Shown here: one piece after another, positions 54,704-62,590 of the stretch
Numbering within the stretch: position 1 is the stretch's first letter
Layout: each line of letters opens with the position of its first letter
Assembly: GCF_000744185.1 (NCBI RefSeq)
Contig: NZ_JQLL01000001.1
Location: 1,116,001-1,180,000, forward strand
Source of the DNA: Carnobacterium funditum DSM 5970
Lineage (GTDB): Bacteria; Bacillota; Bacilli; Lactobacillales; Carnobacteriaceae
Reading direction: 5' to 3'
DNA: 64,000 nt
The notes under the pieces: generated by a model
What the model was told of the DNA's origin: nothing
Databases searched by the model: none
What the model saw: the letters and a program-made list of their open reading frames with translations, nothing else
Made by a program: the position numbers and the translations under genes

Positions 54704-55392
54704 AAATAAATACAGCCTTAGCACTTGGACTATTTTATTACCTTATCCTTTATTTTGTTATTCTTTAGATATTAGTTTTCCTATTTATTCCAGATAAAAA
54801 ATCCGGACATTCTTAAATTTCTCTTACTGCATACTTTATCAATCCAGATCCAAAATCATAAAAATAGGGTGTTGGAAAGTTTACTTAAAATCCTTTCTTA
54901 GCTAAACTATGTATTTATTCTTAATCTTAAGTTAAGCGTTTTATTATTTGTATTCCAGGCTTTCAAAAAAAATGATTTTGAAAGATAAATTACCATAACC
55001 TTTTCGTCTGGAATCAGAAGACGGCTATAGCCAACTAATTTCGAAAGCGATTACCAAAATAAAAATAATATCTTATAATCTCCAGTCGATAAATTACTTT
55101 CAACTATATTTAATTCATTGTTCAGTTGGAGAAAACTAGTTCTAAAAAGTTAACCTGAAAGTACTAAAAAAAATCATACAAACATATACATGTATATGTT
55201 TGTATGACCTTTCAAAACTAATAAAATGATCAAAAAATTTATTTTGATTTAATAGATATTTATAAACTGAATGCATTCAATGCCTGCTAACTGTCTATTT
55301 TGGGTAGACTCAATTTAGGCACTATGGAAATAAATAAATTACAACAAGATAGATTAATTTAGTTGTACATTTACTGACTCTTTAAAAAAGTA
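54704..55392. other. Gene-free AT-rich interval
   Basis: No coding frame with a credible start was seen. The one clear structure is the 34-bp palindrome at 55174-55207, listed separately. Confidence 0.6.
55174..55207. repeat. 34-bp perfect palindrome
   Basis: TCATACAAACATATACA is followed at once by its exact reverse complement with no loop. In RNA it would give a 15-bp stem with a minimal loop; in DNA it is a candidate protein site or cruciform. Flanked by poly-A on the left and TTTCAAA on the right. Confidence 0.8.
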
Positions 55393-55740
55393 TTAGTATG
55401 AATTTTTTTTAAAAAGGCTACTCAAATGATTGCTAAATAAAATCGGGTTTAAGTATAAAAGAAACACTAGAATTAACGTCCATTCAATTTCTACTGTACG
55501 CACAATAAACATACTAATAACCGCAAATAAGATATCTAAACTACAGCTTAAATAGACTGACGATTTTAGAACTGTTTGTTTTTCTTTAGTTAACTCTTCA
55601 AATCCATTAAAACCTAAAGGAATAAAAGTCCAATCTTGAATAATTTTTGAAGAGTAATGACCTTTAGATAGTTTAATCATAGCGGTTAATTTAATCAAAA
55701 TAAAAAAAGACATAAAGGCAATTAATATGTAATACTTCAT
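55393..55740 (-). CDS. Small multi-pass membrane protein, unknown function
   Basis: A 115-residue protein with three or four membrane helices (about residues 3-21, 62-84, 88-104). Between TM1 and TM2 is a polar segment HYSSKIIQDWTFIPLGFNGFEEL. AAAGGAG stands 7 nt before the ATG at 55740, which decides the start over a longer frame to 55818. No family recognised. It is a monocistronic gene next to a dispersed repeat. Confidence 0.6.
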   Translation of the reverse strand: MKYYILIAFMSFFILIKLTAMIKLSKGHYSSKIIQDWTFIPLGFNGFEELTKEKQTVLKSSVYLSCSLDILFAVISMFIVRTVEIEWTLILVFLLYLNPILFSNHLSSLFKKNSY

Positions 55741-55800
55741 AAAAAAACTCCTTTCAAATCTATTCTTTATTATGACATAAATTATTTCTCTAAAATATCT

Positions 55801-55860
55801 CAATACATGAAATGACATATAATGGTGTATTAATAAACTTTGATTTAATAAGGTTGTTTT
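55801..55860 (+). repeat. Dispersed ACATGAAAT repeat
   Basis: ATACATGAAATGACATATAA, then GTGTATTAATAAACTTTG and AAGGTTGTTTTTTTATTT. The stem is weaker than in other copies. The following stretch to 56262 contains GTGGTCTATGCAAGGCTAAA, also found in variant form at 58370-58400, and no credible gene. Confidence 0.55.
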
Positions 55861-56262
55861 TTTATTTCTTTAGTTTCTCTTCATGATCCACGTGAAGTGT
55901 GGTCTATGCAAGGCTAAAACCTGGCCAGCTTTCAGCTGAGACAAGTGGGAAACCGTCACTTATAAGACCTTAAAATCATTTGGCTTTTAGCAAGCCGATC
56001 AAACTCTTTTCGCTGGAATTCCGTTCCTTTTCGTTCCAAAAGTTTGGTGGCATGTATTGTGCTGCTTATTCTCATAGCTGCACAACACTTTGAAACAGTG
56101 CATCAGTACCGATTCATAAAAAAAGCCACCCCTACAGCGAATAGGAGTGATTTTCTTTTTATTCAATTTTATAACGTTTTATTCTTTTTAAAATGTTTGA
56201 GAGTTTATTTCTTTTTATTAGTGTGGTCTAATTTTATTAAATTCAAAAAATTTTAGAGTTAA

Positions 56263-56844
56263 TTAATATCCATCTACTTCTTTTAATTCAAAATCAGAAG
56301 GAACCAAAACGGTATCAATCGCATGTACAACGCCGTTTGTTGCTTCAATATCGGTTGTACTTATTGCTGATTCATTCACCATGGGATCTCCCGATAAATC
56401 AAATGTTAATTCTTCTCCATTAACTGTTTCTGCTTTCATTCCATCTGTTAAATCAGCAGCTAAAACTTTTCCAGAAACAACATGATACGTAAGAATCTTA
56501 TCTAAATCAGGCTGTGCGAGTAATTCTTCAGCTGTAATATCTAATTCACCTAACAGTTTTTCAAATGCAGCATTAGTCGGTGCAAATACTGTAAAAGGAC
56601 CTTCGCCTTGAAGAGTTTCAACAAGTTCTGCTTCTTGAAGAGCAGATACTAAAATACTAAAGTCAGAATTACCTTGTGCAATACCAACAACATCTTCTTT
56701 AACTTCGACGGATTCTTCCATAGCTGGATCCTCATTCATTGGATCAGGATCCGTATTATCATCTGTTGCACATCCTGCTAACAATCCAATGGCTGCTAAC
56801 GAAACTACACCTAATCGTAACTTCTTCAATAATTCTTTACTCAT
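56263..56844 (-). CDS. Fasciclin-domain lipoprotein
   Basis: A 193-residue surface lipoprotein. The signal peptide ends with lipobox LLAGC near residue 25. An acidic Asp/Glu-rich linker (TDDNTDPDPMNEDPAMEES) precedes one FAS1 domain (about 53-185) with the H1 motif FTVFAPTNAAFEKLL and the H2 motif NGVVHAIDTVLVP. FAS1 domains mediate adhesion or ligand binding outside the cell. The gene stands alone with no visible partner. RBS GAGAGGG precedes the ATG by about 10 nt. Confidence 0.92.
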   Translation of the reverse strand: MSKELLKKLRLGVVSLAAIGLLAGCATDDNTDPDPMNEDPAMEESVEVKEDVVGIAQGNSDFSILVSALQEAELVETLQGEGPFTVFAPTNAAFEKLLGELDITAEELLAQPDLDKILTYHVVSGKVLAADLTDGMKAETVNGEELTFDLSGDPMVNESAISTTDIEATNGVVHAIDTVLVPSDFELKEVDGY

Positions 56845-56984
56845 AATAAATTCACCCTCTCTTATAGTCTAAAATAAACTCTCAAACAATAGAGAATAAA
56901 CTCATTCTCTACCTATATTCACACTCTAATTGAAAGGTTATTAGAAGTCAATTAATAGGTTTAAAAAGAGATTAACCTACTATT

Positions 56985-57160
56985 TATTGCGAATATAGGC
57001 GTTTTAAAATAGTTGAAGAGTATCTAAATGGAAAATCAGGTTATAGTTGCTCGCTAAAAAATATTATGTCCAAAATAGGTCTATTATTCAAAAGTGAGTA
57101 GATTAATAGCAACAATAAGGAGTAGATGGATTAAGATCAAAAATAAGTAATTGGCTATAA
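56985..57160 (+). pseudogene. Remnant of an IS3-family OrfA
   Basis: In shifting frames: RFKIVEEYLNGKSGY, LAKKYYVQNRSIIQK, then GVDGLRSK, the order of an IS3-type helix-turn-helix OrfA. Several stops and no intact start. Confidence 0.55.
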
Positions 57161-57540
57161 ATTTAAGGCTTGTTGGCGCGAGATGGGTCTCGGCTCTTTT
57201 TTTCGAGCAAAACAAAAAAGTCCCCTTTGACTTTTTAAGCTATAGTGACCCCCAAAAGTCGAACTTTTCTCAAAAATCGAAATAAAAGACAAGTAAAAAG
57301 ATGCCTAAAAAATATCATACAAATGGTTACCAAACGTATTACATTTGTCATACGCGACATCCTGCAAATCTTGATGTGACAATCTTTTAGAGAGAGGTAA
57401 GAAAACGTGTTTTTTCGACATCTAGGCGTCTGTTTTTATTTTTGAGATTCGTCAGGCACAGCCTGACACGTCAACATTTTGAAGCGTAGCTTAAAATAGG
57501 CAGGCGCCTGAATCTTTTTATGCTCTTATCATTTTTTTCA
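57160..57540. other. Structured noncoding region, plasmid-like
   Basis: No ORF. Richer in G+C than the surroundings and full of short dyads: GTCAGGCACAGCCTGAC near 57451, CAGGCGCCTG near 57503, GAAGCGTAGCTT near 57480, and ATACAAAT/ATTTGT around 57318-57350. Such arrangements occur at plasmid origins and oriT sites of Firmicutes, but no rep or relaxase gene is adjacent. 56845-56984 holds no feature seen. Confidence 0.35.
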
Positions 57541-57774
57541 TTAGTTCAGTTCATATTTATTATTTTCTAATATCAGTATGTTTACAAGAATATAGGCATT
57601 TGGAAGCCTACTTTTAAAGCACTCTCAAGCCTTGAAATCTCTTATACTTCATTTCATTTTATTAAATAAAATGAAATAATGAATTCCAACAATAATATCA
57701 GGTGTTTTATTCGTGTTTTTATTTATTTTCTGCTATTTTTAATAGAGAAATAATAAAAAGGAGATGTTTAGTTT

Positions 57775-58104
57775 ATGGAAAGTAGCACACGCAATTTATT
57801 AGTCGGTTTAGGTGCTGCAGTAGCAGTAGGATCTGTTGTTTTATCTGCATCAAATAAAACTATGGCTAAAATAGAAGTATATGCTAATCGCCAAAAAGCG
57901 AAAAAATTTGTTAAAGATAGATTAAAAGGCAATGAAAAAGCTTTAGATATTGTTGAAAAGCTATCTGATGAACAGGTAACAAACATATTAAAAGTTGTTG
58001 ATAAAGTTAGTGATTTAAAAGGACGATTTGGAACTCGTACGAGTCATTTAAAAGATGCAACGAGTGAGTTCAAAGATAAAGTAAAAGGAAAAAAATTCAA
58101 TTAG
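57775..58104 (+). CDS. Small YtxH-like hypothetical protein
   Basis: A 109-residue protein: one N-terminal hydrophobic helix (NLLVGLGAAVAVGSVVLSAS, about residues 7-26) and a basic, helical cytoplasmic tail (KAKKFVKDRLKG through SEFKDKVKGKKFN). This organisation resembles YtxH/general stress proteins, but identity is not certain. AAGGAG is 11 nt before the ATG and a terminator follows at 58182-58210. Confidence 0.65.
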   Translation: MESSTRNLLVGLGAAVAVGSVVLSASNKTMAKIEVYANRQKAKKFVKDRLKGNEKALDIVEKLSDEQVTNILKVVDKVSDLKGRFGTRTSHLKDATSEFKDKVKGKKFN

Positions 58105-58181
58105 AATAAGTAGTGTGACATAAAGTAATTCGAGTTTACTTTTTGGAGTACGTTCTAGAATGAAAATCTAGATATGCGAAA

Positions 58182-58210
58182 GAGGTTGGGACAAAAAGTC
58201 CCAATCTCTA
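58182..58210 (+). terminator. Rho-independent terminator
   Basis: AGAGGTTGGGAC, loop AAAAA, GTCCCAATCTCT, then AATTTT. Confidence 0.85.
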
Positions 58211-58281
58211 ATTTTAATCTGACATTAATTATCATGTAACTTTTACTTTTATTAGTTACAACAATTATTAATAGTTTGTTT

Positions 58282-58325
58282 CAAATACATGAAATGAGAT
58301 ACAAGCGTGTATCGAAAACCTTGTT
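58282..58325 (+). repeat. Dispersed ACATGAAAT repeat
   Basis: ATACATGAAATGAGATACAA, then GTGTATCGAAAACCTTG. Downstream (58360-58460) are segments shared with 55880 and with 60723-60770, including TTCCGTGCAGAA. No gene between 58211 and 58647. Confidence 0.65.
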
Positions 58326-58647
58326 TTTTGCGTTTTTCAATCATTTTAATTTCTCTTTAGCATTCAGGTAAAACGTGGTCTCTACGAGGCTAAAAAGGGT
58401 CATCTGAAGTAGGTACGAAAAATATCGGAATAGCGGACTACTTTTCCGTGCAGAACAATAAGAAACCTCTTTTCACCTTTTTGATAGGTTCTTTTTAACG
58501 ATTCATGCATTTGTCATACGTTCTATTGTGTCAAACTGGATAGTATTAAAATTTGGGCTTTAATAAATAGAATATAAACCTCGTCTATTAATCAAATTAA
58601 CATAATCTAGTGGTATTACTCTAGTTTTTCAGCTTCAATTCTACATA

Positions 58648-59349
58648 CTATTTATATCCCCTAAAGCGATCGTTTATAATGTTTTTTCTTTTAATTCCAT
58701 TATCTTTAAGCTTGATTCTAATTTCCTTTACCATATTTGGATTACCCGATATAAAGTATAATGAATTATTTTTATGTTTCTTTATATAGTCTAATATATT
58801 TTCTTCCAAATCTTTTCTATCTTTTAAATATATAATATTCATTTTAGGATTGTTATTACTTATTTTGTCTAATTCATCTTTAAACACATACTCCCTTTTG
58901 CTATCTATATAAAATAGCTTTACCTTTCCTTTTCTATCTTTATATTCTAAATCTTTCAATATAGCTCTCATAGGCGTAATACCGATACCTCCAGCTATCA
59001 TAGCAATACTTTTATTATCATTAGAAATGAAAAACCCTCCAAATGGACCTCTTAAAAAAATGCTCTCTCCAATTTCCATAGATTTTAGTTTAGCTTTAAA
59101 TTCACTAGGATTTTCCCCTATTTTTGTACCTATGGTTATAATCTTTTCATATGGAGAAGATGCCACACTATACATTCTAGAATTCCCTCTATTTAACTTT
59201 TCACCTTTAAAATTAAATAGACCATGCTGTCCTGCTTTCCAACTCAGTGGTGATTTAGATTCAAATGAAAAAGAATACTTATCCGAGAATTCTTTTCTTT
59301 TATCAATGAGTTTTATTTCATTGTTTTTAAATAAACTTAATATACTCAT
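58648..59349 (-). CDS. Ferredoxin-reductase-type (FNR) oxidoreductase
   Basis: A 233-residue FAD/NAD(P)H reductase. The FAD-binding barrel has the RxYS(x)AS-type motif (SRMYSVASSP). The NAD(P)-binding domain has GGIGITPMRAIL and the C-terminal YFISGNPNMVKEI. No ferredoxin or haem domain is attached. AAGGGGG is 7 nt before the ATG. Codon use is markedly A/T-rich with many Lys/Ile/Asn, which gives a Clostridium-like flavour compared with neighbours. It lies downstream of a broken NmrA-like gene and a MarR regulator, so the three may form a redox-stress unit. Confidence 0.85.
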   Translation of the reverse strand: MSILSLFKNNEIKLIDKRKEFSDKYSFSFESKSPLSWKAGQHGLFNFKGEKLNRGNSRMYSVASSPYEKIITIGTKIGENPSEFKAKLKSMEIGESIFLRGPFGGFFISNDNKSIAMIAGGIGITPMRAILKDLEYKDRKGKVKLFYIDSKREYVFKDELDKISNNNPKMNIIYLKDRKDLEENILDYIKKHKNNSLYFISGNPNMVKEIRIKLKDNGIKRKNIINDRFRGYK

Positions 59350-59366
59350 TTTTAATCCCCCTTATA

Positions 59367-60005
59367 TTAGTTCCAATAGTCTTTATGGTCTATCACATAT
59401 TGTTTAAAACTAATCGGCTCTCTTCCTATTAACATTATAGCTGTATTTTTATATTTGTCTTCTATTAAGCTAATAGCTGCTGCTCTTGCTCTATCTCTTG
59501 TGTCTATAAAGCTTGTCTTTGATTTCCCTGCTGGTATATATAGCTCATCTCGTTCTTTTATCTTTCTCTATGATTCGTATTTAAGTTTTGCATAAAAAAA
59601 TTAGTCTTAAAAACACATAAGGTATGCTTAGGTTTTTTATGATATGTTCAATCTTTCTATGAGGTACTATTGGATTCTTTCCAACTCCAAGAAGAGATAC
59701 AAATACAATTTTCTCTATTCCCTTTCCTTTAGCAGCTTTTAAAAAAGGGAGCCTATCTTTTTGTGGTTCTGCAAGATTGGGAGGCCTCACTAAAAAAATA
59801 GCTCGAACTCCTTCTAATGCTTTTTCAAACGTCTTCTTATCTAAAAAGTCGAATTTTACTAATTCTACATTTTCTTTATCTTTAAATAAAGTTTTAGCTT
59901 TTTCTATATTATGAACTGCTGCTTTTATATCCTTTTTAAAAGTCAGTAACTCTTCTACTACATATTGACCAATATTACCACTTGCGCCTGTTACCAAATA
60001 TTTAT
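59367..60005 (-). pseudogene. NmrA-like NAD(P)-binding protein, frameshifted
   Basis: The Rossmann start YLVTGASGNIGQYVVEELL is intact, as are AIFLVRPPNLAEPQ and IEKIVFVSLLGVGKN. Near 59575 the frame breaks within poly-A, and the rest (ELYIPAGKSKTSFIDTRDRARAAAISLIE through KQYVIDHKDYW) lies in other frames to the TAA at 59367. The family senses or reduces with NAD(P)H (YtfG/NmrA type). The start codon is unclear: TTG at about 60000 or an upstream ATA, overlapping the end of the MarR gene. Confidence 0.8.
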
Positions 60006-60014
60006 CCGTTTTTT

Positions 60015-60443
60015 TTACCTCATATTTTTTATGATCTTACTTATTGTATTTTTAAATAGTAGAACTTCTTCATTAGTTAATCCTTCTGTTGCGTCAGATA
60101 GTACTTTGTTGCTTATTTCTTCTAGCTTAGGAAGTTTTTTTTTAGATTCTTTTGTTAACTTTAATATAAAGGACCTTTTATCATTAGGATTTGGTTGTTT
60201 TTCTATATATTGTTTATCTGTAAGTCTATTTATGATTCCTGATATAGTTGGTTTGTCCATATCTAATCTTTCAGATATTTCAACCGCTGTAGCCCCTACC
60301 TCTTTTCCATCTTTAAAAGAATTCATTTCAATATCTTTTATAGTTGCAAATTGAGATACTGTGATGTCCTCTATTTCAAGATCTTTATTTAATCTATTTT
60401 TTAATAGTTTTGAACAATAATTTATTGTATAACCAATATTCAT
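60015..60443 (-). CDS. MarR-family regulator
   Basis: A 142-residue winged-helix regulator. The DNA-binding core is ATAVEISERLDMDKPTISGIINRLTDKQYIEKQP with the wing NDKRSFILKLT, flanked by dimerisation helices. A perfect 11-bp inverted repeat occupies the region just upstream of its start, as expected for autorepression. It heads a three-gene leftward unit with the NmrA-like pseudogene and the FNR oxidoreductase, and likely controls them in response to a small phenolic or oxidant ligand (inference). Confidence 0.9.
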   Translation of the reverse strand: MNIGYTINYCSKLLKNRLNKDLEIEDITVSQFATIKDIEMNSFKDGKEVGATAVEISERLDMDKPTISGIINRLTDKQYIEKQPNPNDKRSFILKLTKESKKKLPKLEEISNKVLSDATEGLTNEEVLLFKNTISKIIKNMR

Positions 60444-60458
60444 TCTATCACCCCATAT

Positions 60459-60484
60459 AAACTAGTTAGCACACTAACTAGTTT
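60459..60484. promoter_or_regulatory. MarR operator candidate
   Basis: AAACTAGTTAG, CACA, CTAACTAGTTT: perfect inverted repeat 16 bp before the MarR start. A further half site CTAGTTAG occurs near 60520. Confidence 0.75.
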
Positions 60485-60687
60485 ATCGTTAATTATTTGA
60501 AGAAGCAATACAAAAATTTCACTAGTTAGAAAATCATGTCTAAACTGGTGCAATTTCTTGCCTATCTATGTGTGTATCATAAAAATTTACTATTTATTTT
60601 CCTTGCTATAATACAAATGAGTTTTACAGTTGTATGATTCTGACAAACTTAGTTTTATAAGTATTTTATTAAAAAATGATGACTTAT

Positions 60688-60722
60688 GAATACACGAAAT
60701 CTTATAAAATTGTGTATCGAAG
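60688..60722 (+). repeat. Dispersed ACATGAAAT repeat (ACACGAAAT variant)
   Basis: AATACACGAAATCTTATAAA, then GTGTATCGAAGAC. Followed by a stretch with TTTTTCGTGCAGAA, as in the 58.4-kb region. Confidence 0.55.
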
Positions 60723-60819
60723 ACAGGGATGAAAAATAGTCAGCTATTCCGACATTTTTCGTGCAGAATCCCTCCTCCCAATGCCTCTTAACATAGAGTA
60801 ACCGAGATGGAGGACACCA

Positions 60820-60909
60820 ATGAATGATGTACCAATGACCCGTCGCGGGTTCTTTTCAAAAATTACAAAATTTTTCAAAAAACTATTGGGAGGTAAGAAT
60901 TATGGGTAA
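60820..60909 (+). CDS. 29-residue cationic leader peptide upstream of nicotinamidase
   Basis: ATG with GGAGG 6 nt upstream encodes MNDVPMTRRGFFSKITKF and a FKKLLGGKNYG end, stopping 7 nt inside the next gene. Eight of 29 residues are Lys/Arg and the central part can form an amphipathic helix; TRRGFF also resembles a twin-arginine motif. The nicotinamidase ribosome site (GGGAGG) lies inside this ORF, so translation of the two is probably coupled. It may be a leader ORF with no peptide function. Confidence 0.5.
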   Translation: MNDVPMTRRGFFSKITKFFKKLLGGKNYG

Positions 60910-61492
60910 GAAGGCTTTGGTTATTGTTGATGTGCAGAATGATTTCTGTGAAGGTGGCGCTCTAGGTGTGACTGGAGGGCGTGAAGTAGCAAATAATGTT
61001 GTCAGCTACATTGATCGATTCTCTGAGGAATACCCGGTCATTTTTGGTACCCGTGACTTCCACGAGGCTAACAATGACAACGGTGGACACTTTGCAACAC
61101 CGCCTGCTGAGCCTGATTTTATGGACACATGGCCAGTTCACTGTGTTCAGGGAACTGAGGGTGTTGAGTACGCTGATGCAAGGATCCGCCAAGACGTTGA
61201 CATTCACATCGTCAAGGGGATGGGTCGCCCGGATTACAGTGGTTTTCAGGGAGTGATCCAAGGGACAGGCGTTTCTCTGGAAGATGCGCTCCGCTCGTTG
61301 GGCGTTACAGAGGTTGACATTGTTGGAATTGCTACCGATTACTGTGTCAAGGCTACTGCTCTGGATGCGGTGACTGCTGGATTCAAGGTTTCGGTTGTCG
61401 CTACTCTCACGGCTGCTGTCAGTGACGGCGAGGGAGCCTTGATTGATATGGTTGCGGCTGGCGTCAACATCGTGTCCCTTGAAGAAAACTGA
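60902..61492 (+). CDS. pncA: Nicotinamidase (isochorismatase family)
   Basis: A 196-residue PncA. The catalytic triad is visible: Asp10 in VIVDVQNDFCEGGALGV, Lys105 in HIVKGMGRPDYSGFQG, Cys148 in GIATDYCVKATALDA, with the cis-peptide Val/Ala-Thr before it. Metal-binding Asp/His residues lie in GTRDFHEANNDNGGHF. It hydrolyses nicotinamide to nicotinate for NAD salvage. The gene is noticeably richer in G+C than its surroundings, and its codon choice and phrasing (GALGVTGGREVA) resemble actinobacterial PncA, so it was likely acquired by transfer. A small coupled ORF precedes it and a decayed gene follows with a 1-bp overlap. Confidence 0.93.
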   Translation: MGKKALVIVDVQNDFCEGGALGVTGGREVANNVVSYIDRFSEEYPVIFGTRDFHEANNDNGGHFATPPAEPDFMDTWPVHCVQGTEGVEYADARIRQDVDIHIVKGMGRPDYSGFQGVIQGTGVSLEDALRSLGVTEVDIVGIATDYCVKATALDAVTAGFKVSVVATLTAAVSDGEGALIDMVAAGVNIVSLEEN

Positions 61493-61715
61493 TGCCAAAA
61501 AAACATCTGAGATAGAGGAATTAGCTGGTTCAATTAATTTTGAGAAAGTCAACATTAGTGGTTAGTTGGATGACGCCATCATTGCTACATTTGCAGCGAA
61601 CCCATACGAAGAATCCAAATTGTACACATTTTTACTTAACGACGCAATAGATGACCAAGCAGATTTAGTAGTGAAGCATGCTGAATCTCTTTCTGCTTTG
61701 AACCGCATCAAGTGA
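61492..61715 (+). pseudogene. Decayed gene downstream of pncA
   Basis: ATG at 61492 overlaps the pncA stop (TGATG). After PKK the frame slips in a run of seven A residues. The continued frame reads TSEIEELAGSINFEKVNISG, a TAG, then LDDAIIATFAANPYEESK and DQADLVVKHAESLSALNRIK to TGA. Composition matches pncA, suggesting that it arrived with it. I do not recognise the family. Confidence 0.45.
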
Positions 61716-61805
61716 AACAACCAATGATAATCCACTAAATCTACTAGCCATCCATTCACTTTGCATAACTATTTATCTCTCACTTTAATTTTTTAAAACT
61801 CTTTA

Positions 61806-61875
61806 AGGTACATGAAATAATATAGATTCATGTACCCAGAGTTTTTTAAAATTAAGGTTCTTTTTATTTACTGAA
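61806..61875 (+). repeat. Dispersed ACATGAAAT repeat, symmetric copy
   Basis: GTACATGA and TCATGTAC form a perfect 8-bp dyad, followed by AGAGTTTT, AAGGTTCTTTTTATTTACT and GAAC, nearly the same tail as at 45555-45575. Confidence 0.7.
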
Positions 61876-61973
61876 CAACTATCTTAAAAACGCACCTCTT
61901 ACTTTTTAAAATAGTTGTTAGTATGGTTAATGTGTCGTTAGTTTTTAATGATTATACCCTGAAAGAGTAGTAT

Positions 61974-62139
61974 AAGGAGGAAGAAGAAATAGAAAGTCTT
62001 GCAATATAAAGATGTTAAGAAAAAACATCTTCCATTGCTTGGAAGAGTTGGCTTAAAAGGGGATTACGATAGAAGAGTAGAGATCCTACGAAAAAATCCA
62101 GTTGAACAAGTTAGAAGAAATGAAGTTCCTCAGTCATAA
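61974..62139 (+). pseudogene. Short basic ORF with strong RBS but displaced start
   Basis: AAGGAGG at 61974-61980, then ATA at the expected start position. One base out of frame a 46-codon frame begins near TTG 61999: QYKDVKKKHLPLLGRVGL, DYDRRVEILRKNPVEQVRR, stop at 62137. Looks like a small gene that lost its start by a frameshift. Family not recognised. Confidence 0.35.
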
Positions 62140-62233
62140 AGCAAGAAAATCCGTTCGATGAGAATCAATGGACAATATAGGCTTTTTTTACAGTCGACAA
62201 AGTAAAAAAATCGTAATCATAAAGACTGCTTGA
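62140..62233 (+). pseudogene. HigB/RelE-type toxin C-terminal remnant
   Basis: KIRSMRINGQYRLFFTVDKVKK and IVIIKTA are readable across at least two frames. This is the conserved end of HigB/RelE plasmid toxins. The N-terminal half and any HigA antitoxin are absent. Confidence 0.55.
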
Positions 62234-62534
62234 TCCCACTATGAAAACAATACCCCATCCTAAGAGATAGCCTTATAGCTTTCTCTTTTTATTTATCAGA
62301 TAAGTTTTTTTAGTCCTATGTGTCCACTAAACTACCGTTCTAGTTTGTCGATGTCTTGGTGAACGGGTCTGAAGCGACAACGTACTTTGCAGCTTCATAC
62401 AGGTTAACCGGTATAAAAACAGACAATAGCCACCAAAGTATGCGCATTTTTCTGATTTCCGCTCTTTTCTATATTAATTACAGATTAGTCTTTTAACGAA
62501 AAGTCATTTGGCAACCTCTTAATCTAAATAAACT

Positions 62535-62582
62535 ACACGAGGCGGAATCGAACCGCCACAAGGCCCCTAGCCGTGCGCTGAT
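62535..62582 (-). other. tRNA T-arm-like sequence
   Basis: The minus strand has GGCGG-TTCGATT-CCGCC at 62557-62541, a 5-bp stem with a consensus T-loop, after GGCTAGGGGCCTTGT. No matching acceptor or D-arm is found, so it is not a whole tRNA. It could be the remains of a tRNA-embedded attachment site. The rest of 62234-62590 shows no gene. Confidence 0.35.
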
Positions 62583-62590
62583 GCTGGTCT

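Noticed and set aside
56044-56256. A 70-codon + strand frame with two hydrophobic stretches
   Set aside because: No ribosome site, and it runs through hairpin and poly-T sequence downstream of a dispersed repeat; likely chance.
59581-59997. Reading the NmrA-like frame as a complete short protein
   Set aside because: The missing two-thirds of the C-terminal domain is recognisable in other frames just downstream, so truncation by frameshift is the better reading.
60902-61492. Idea that nicotinamidase is a partner of the SIR2-HerA system in NAD turnover
   Set aside because: The two are about 22 kb apart, separated by many unrelated genes and IS elements, and pncA has a different composition; no evidence links them.
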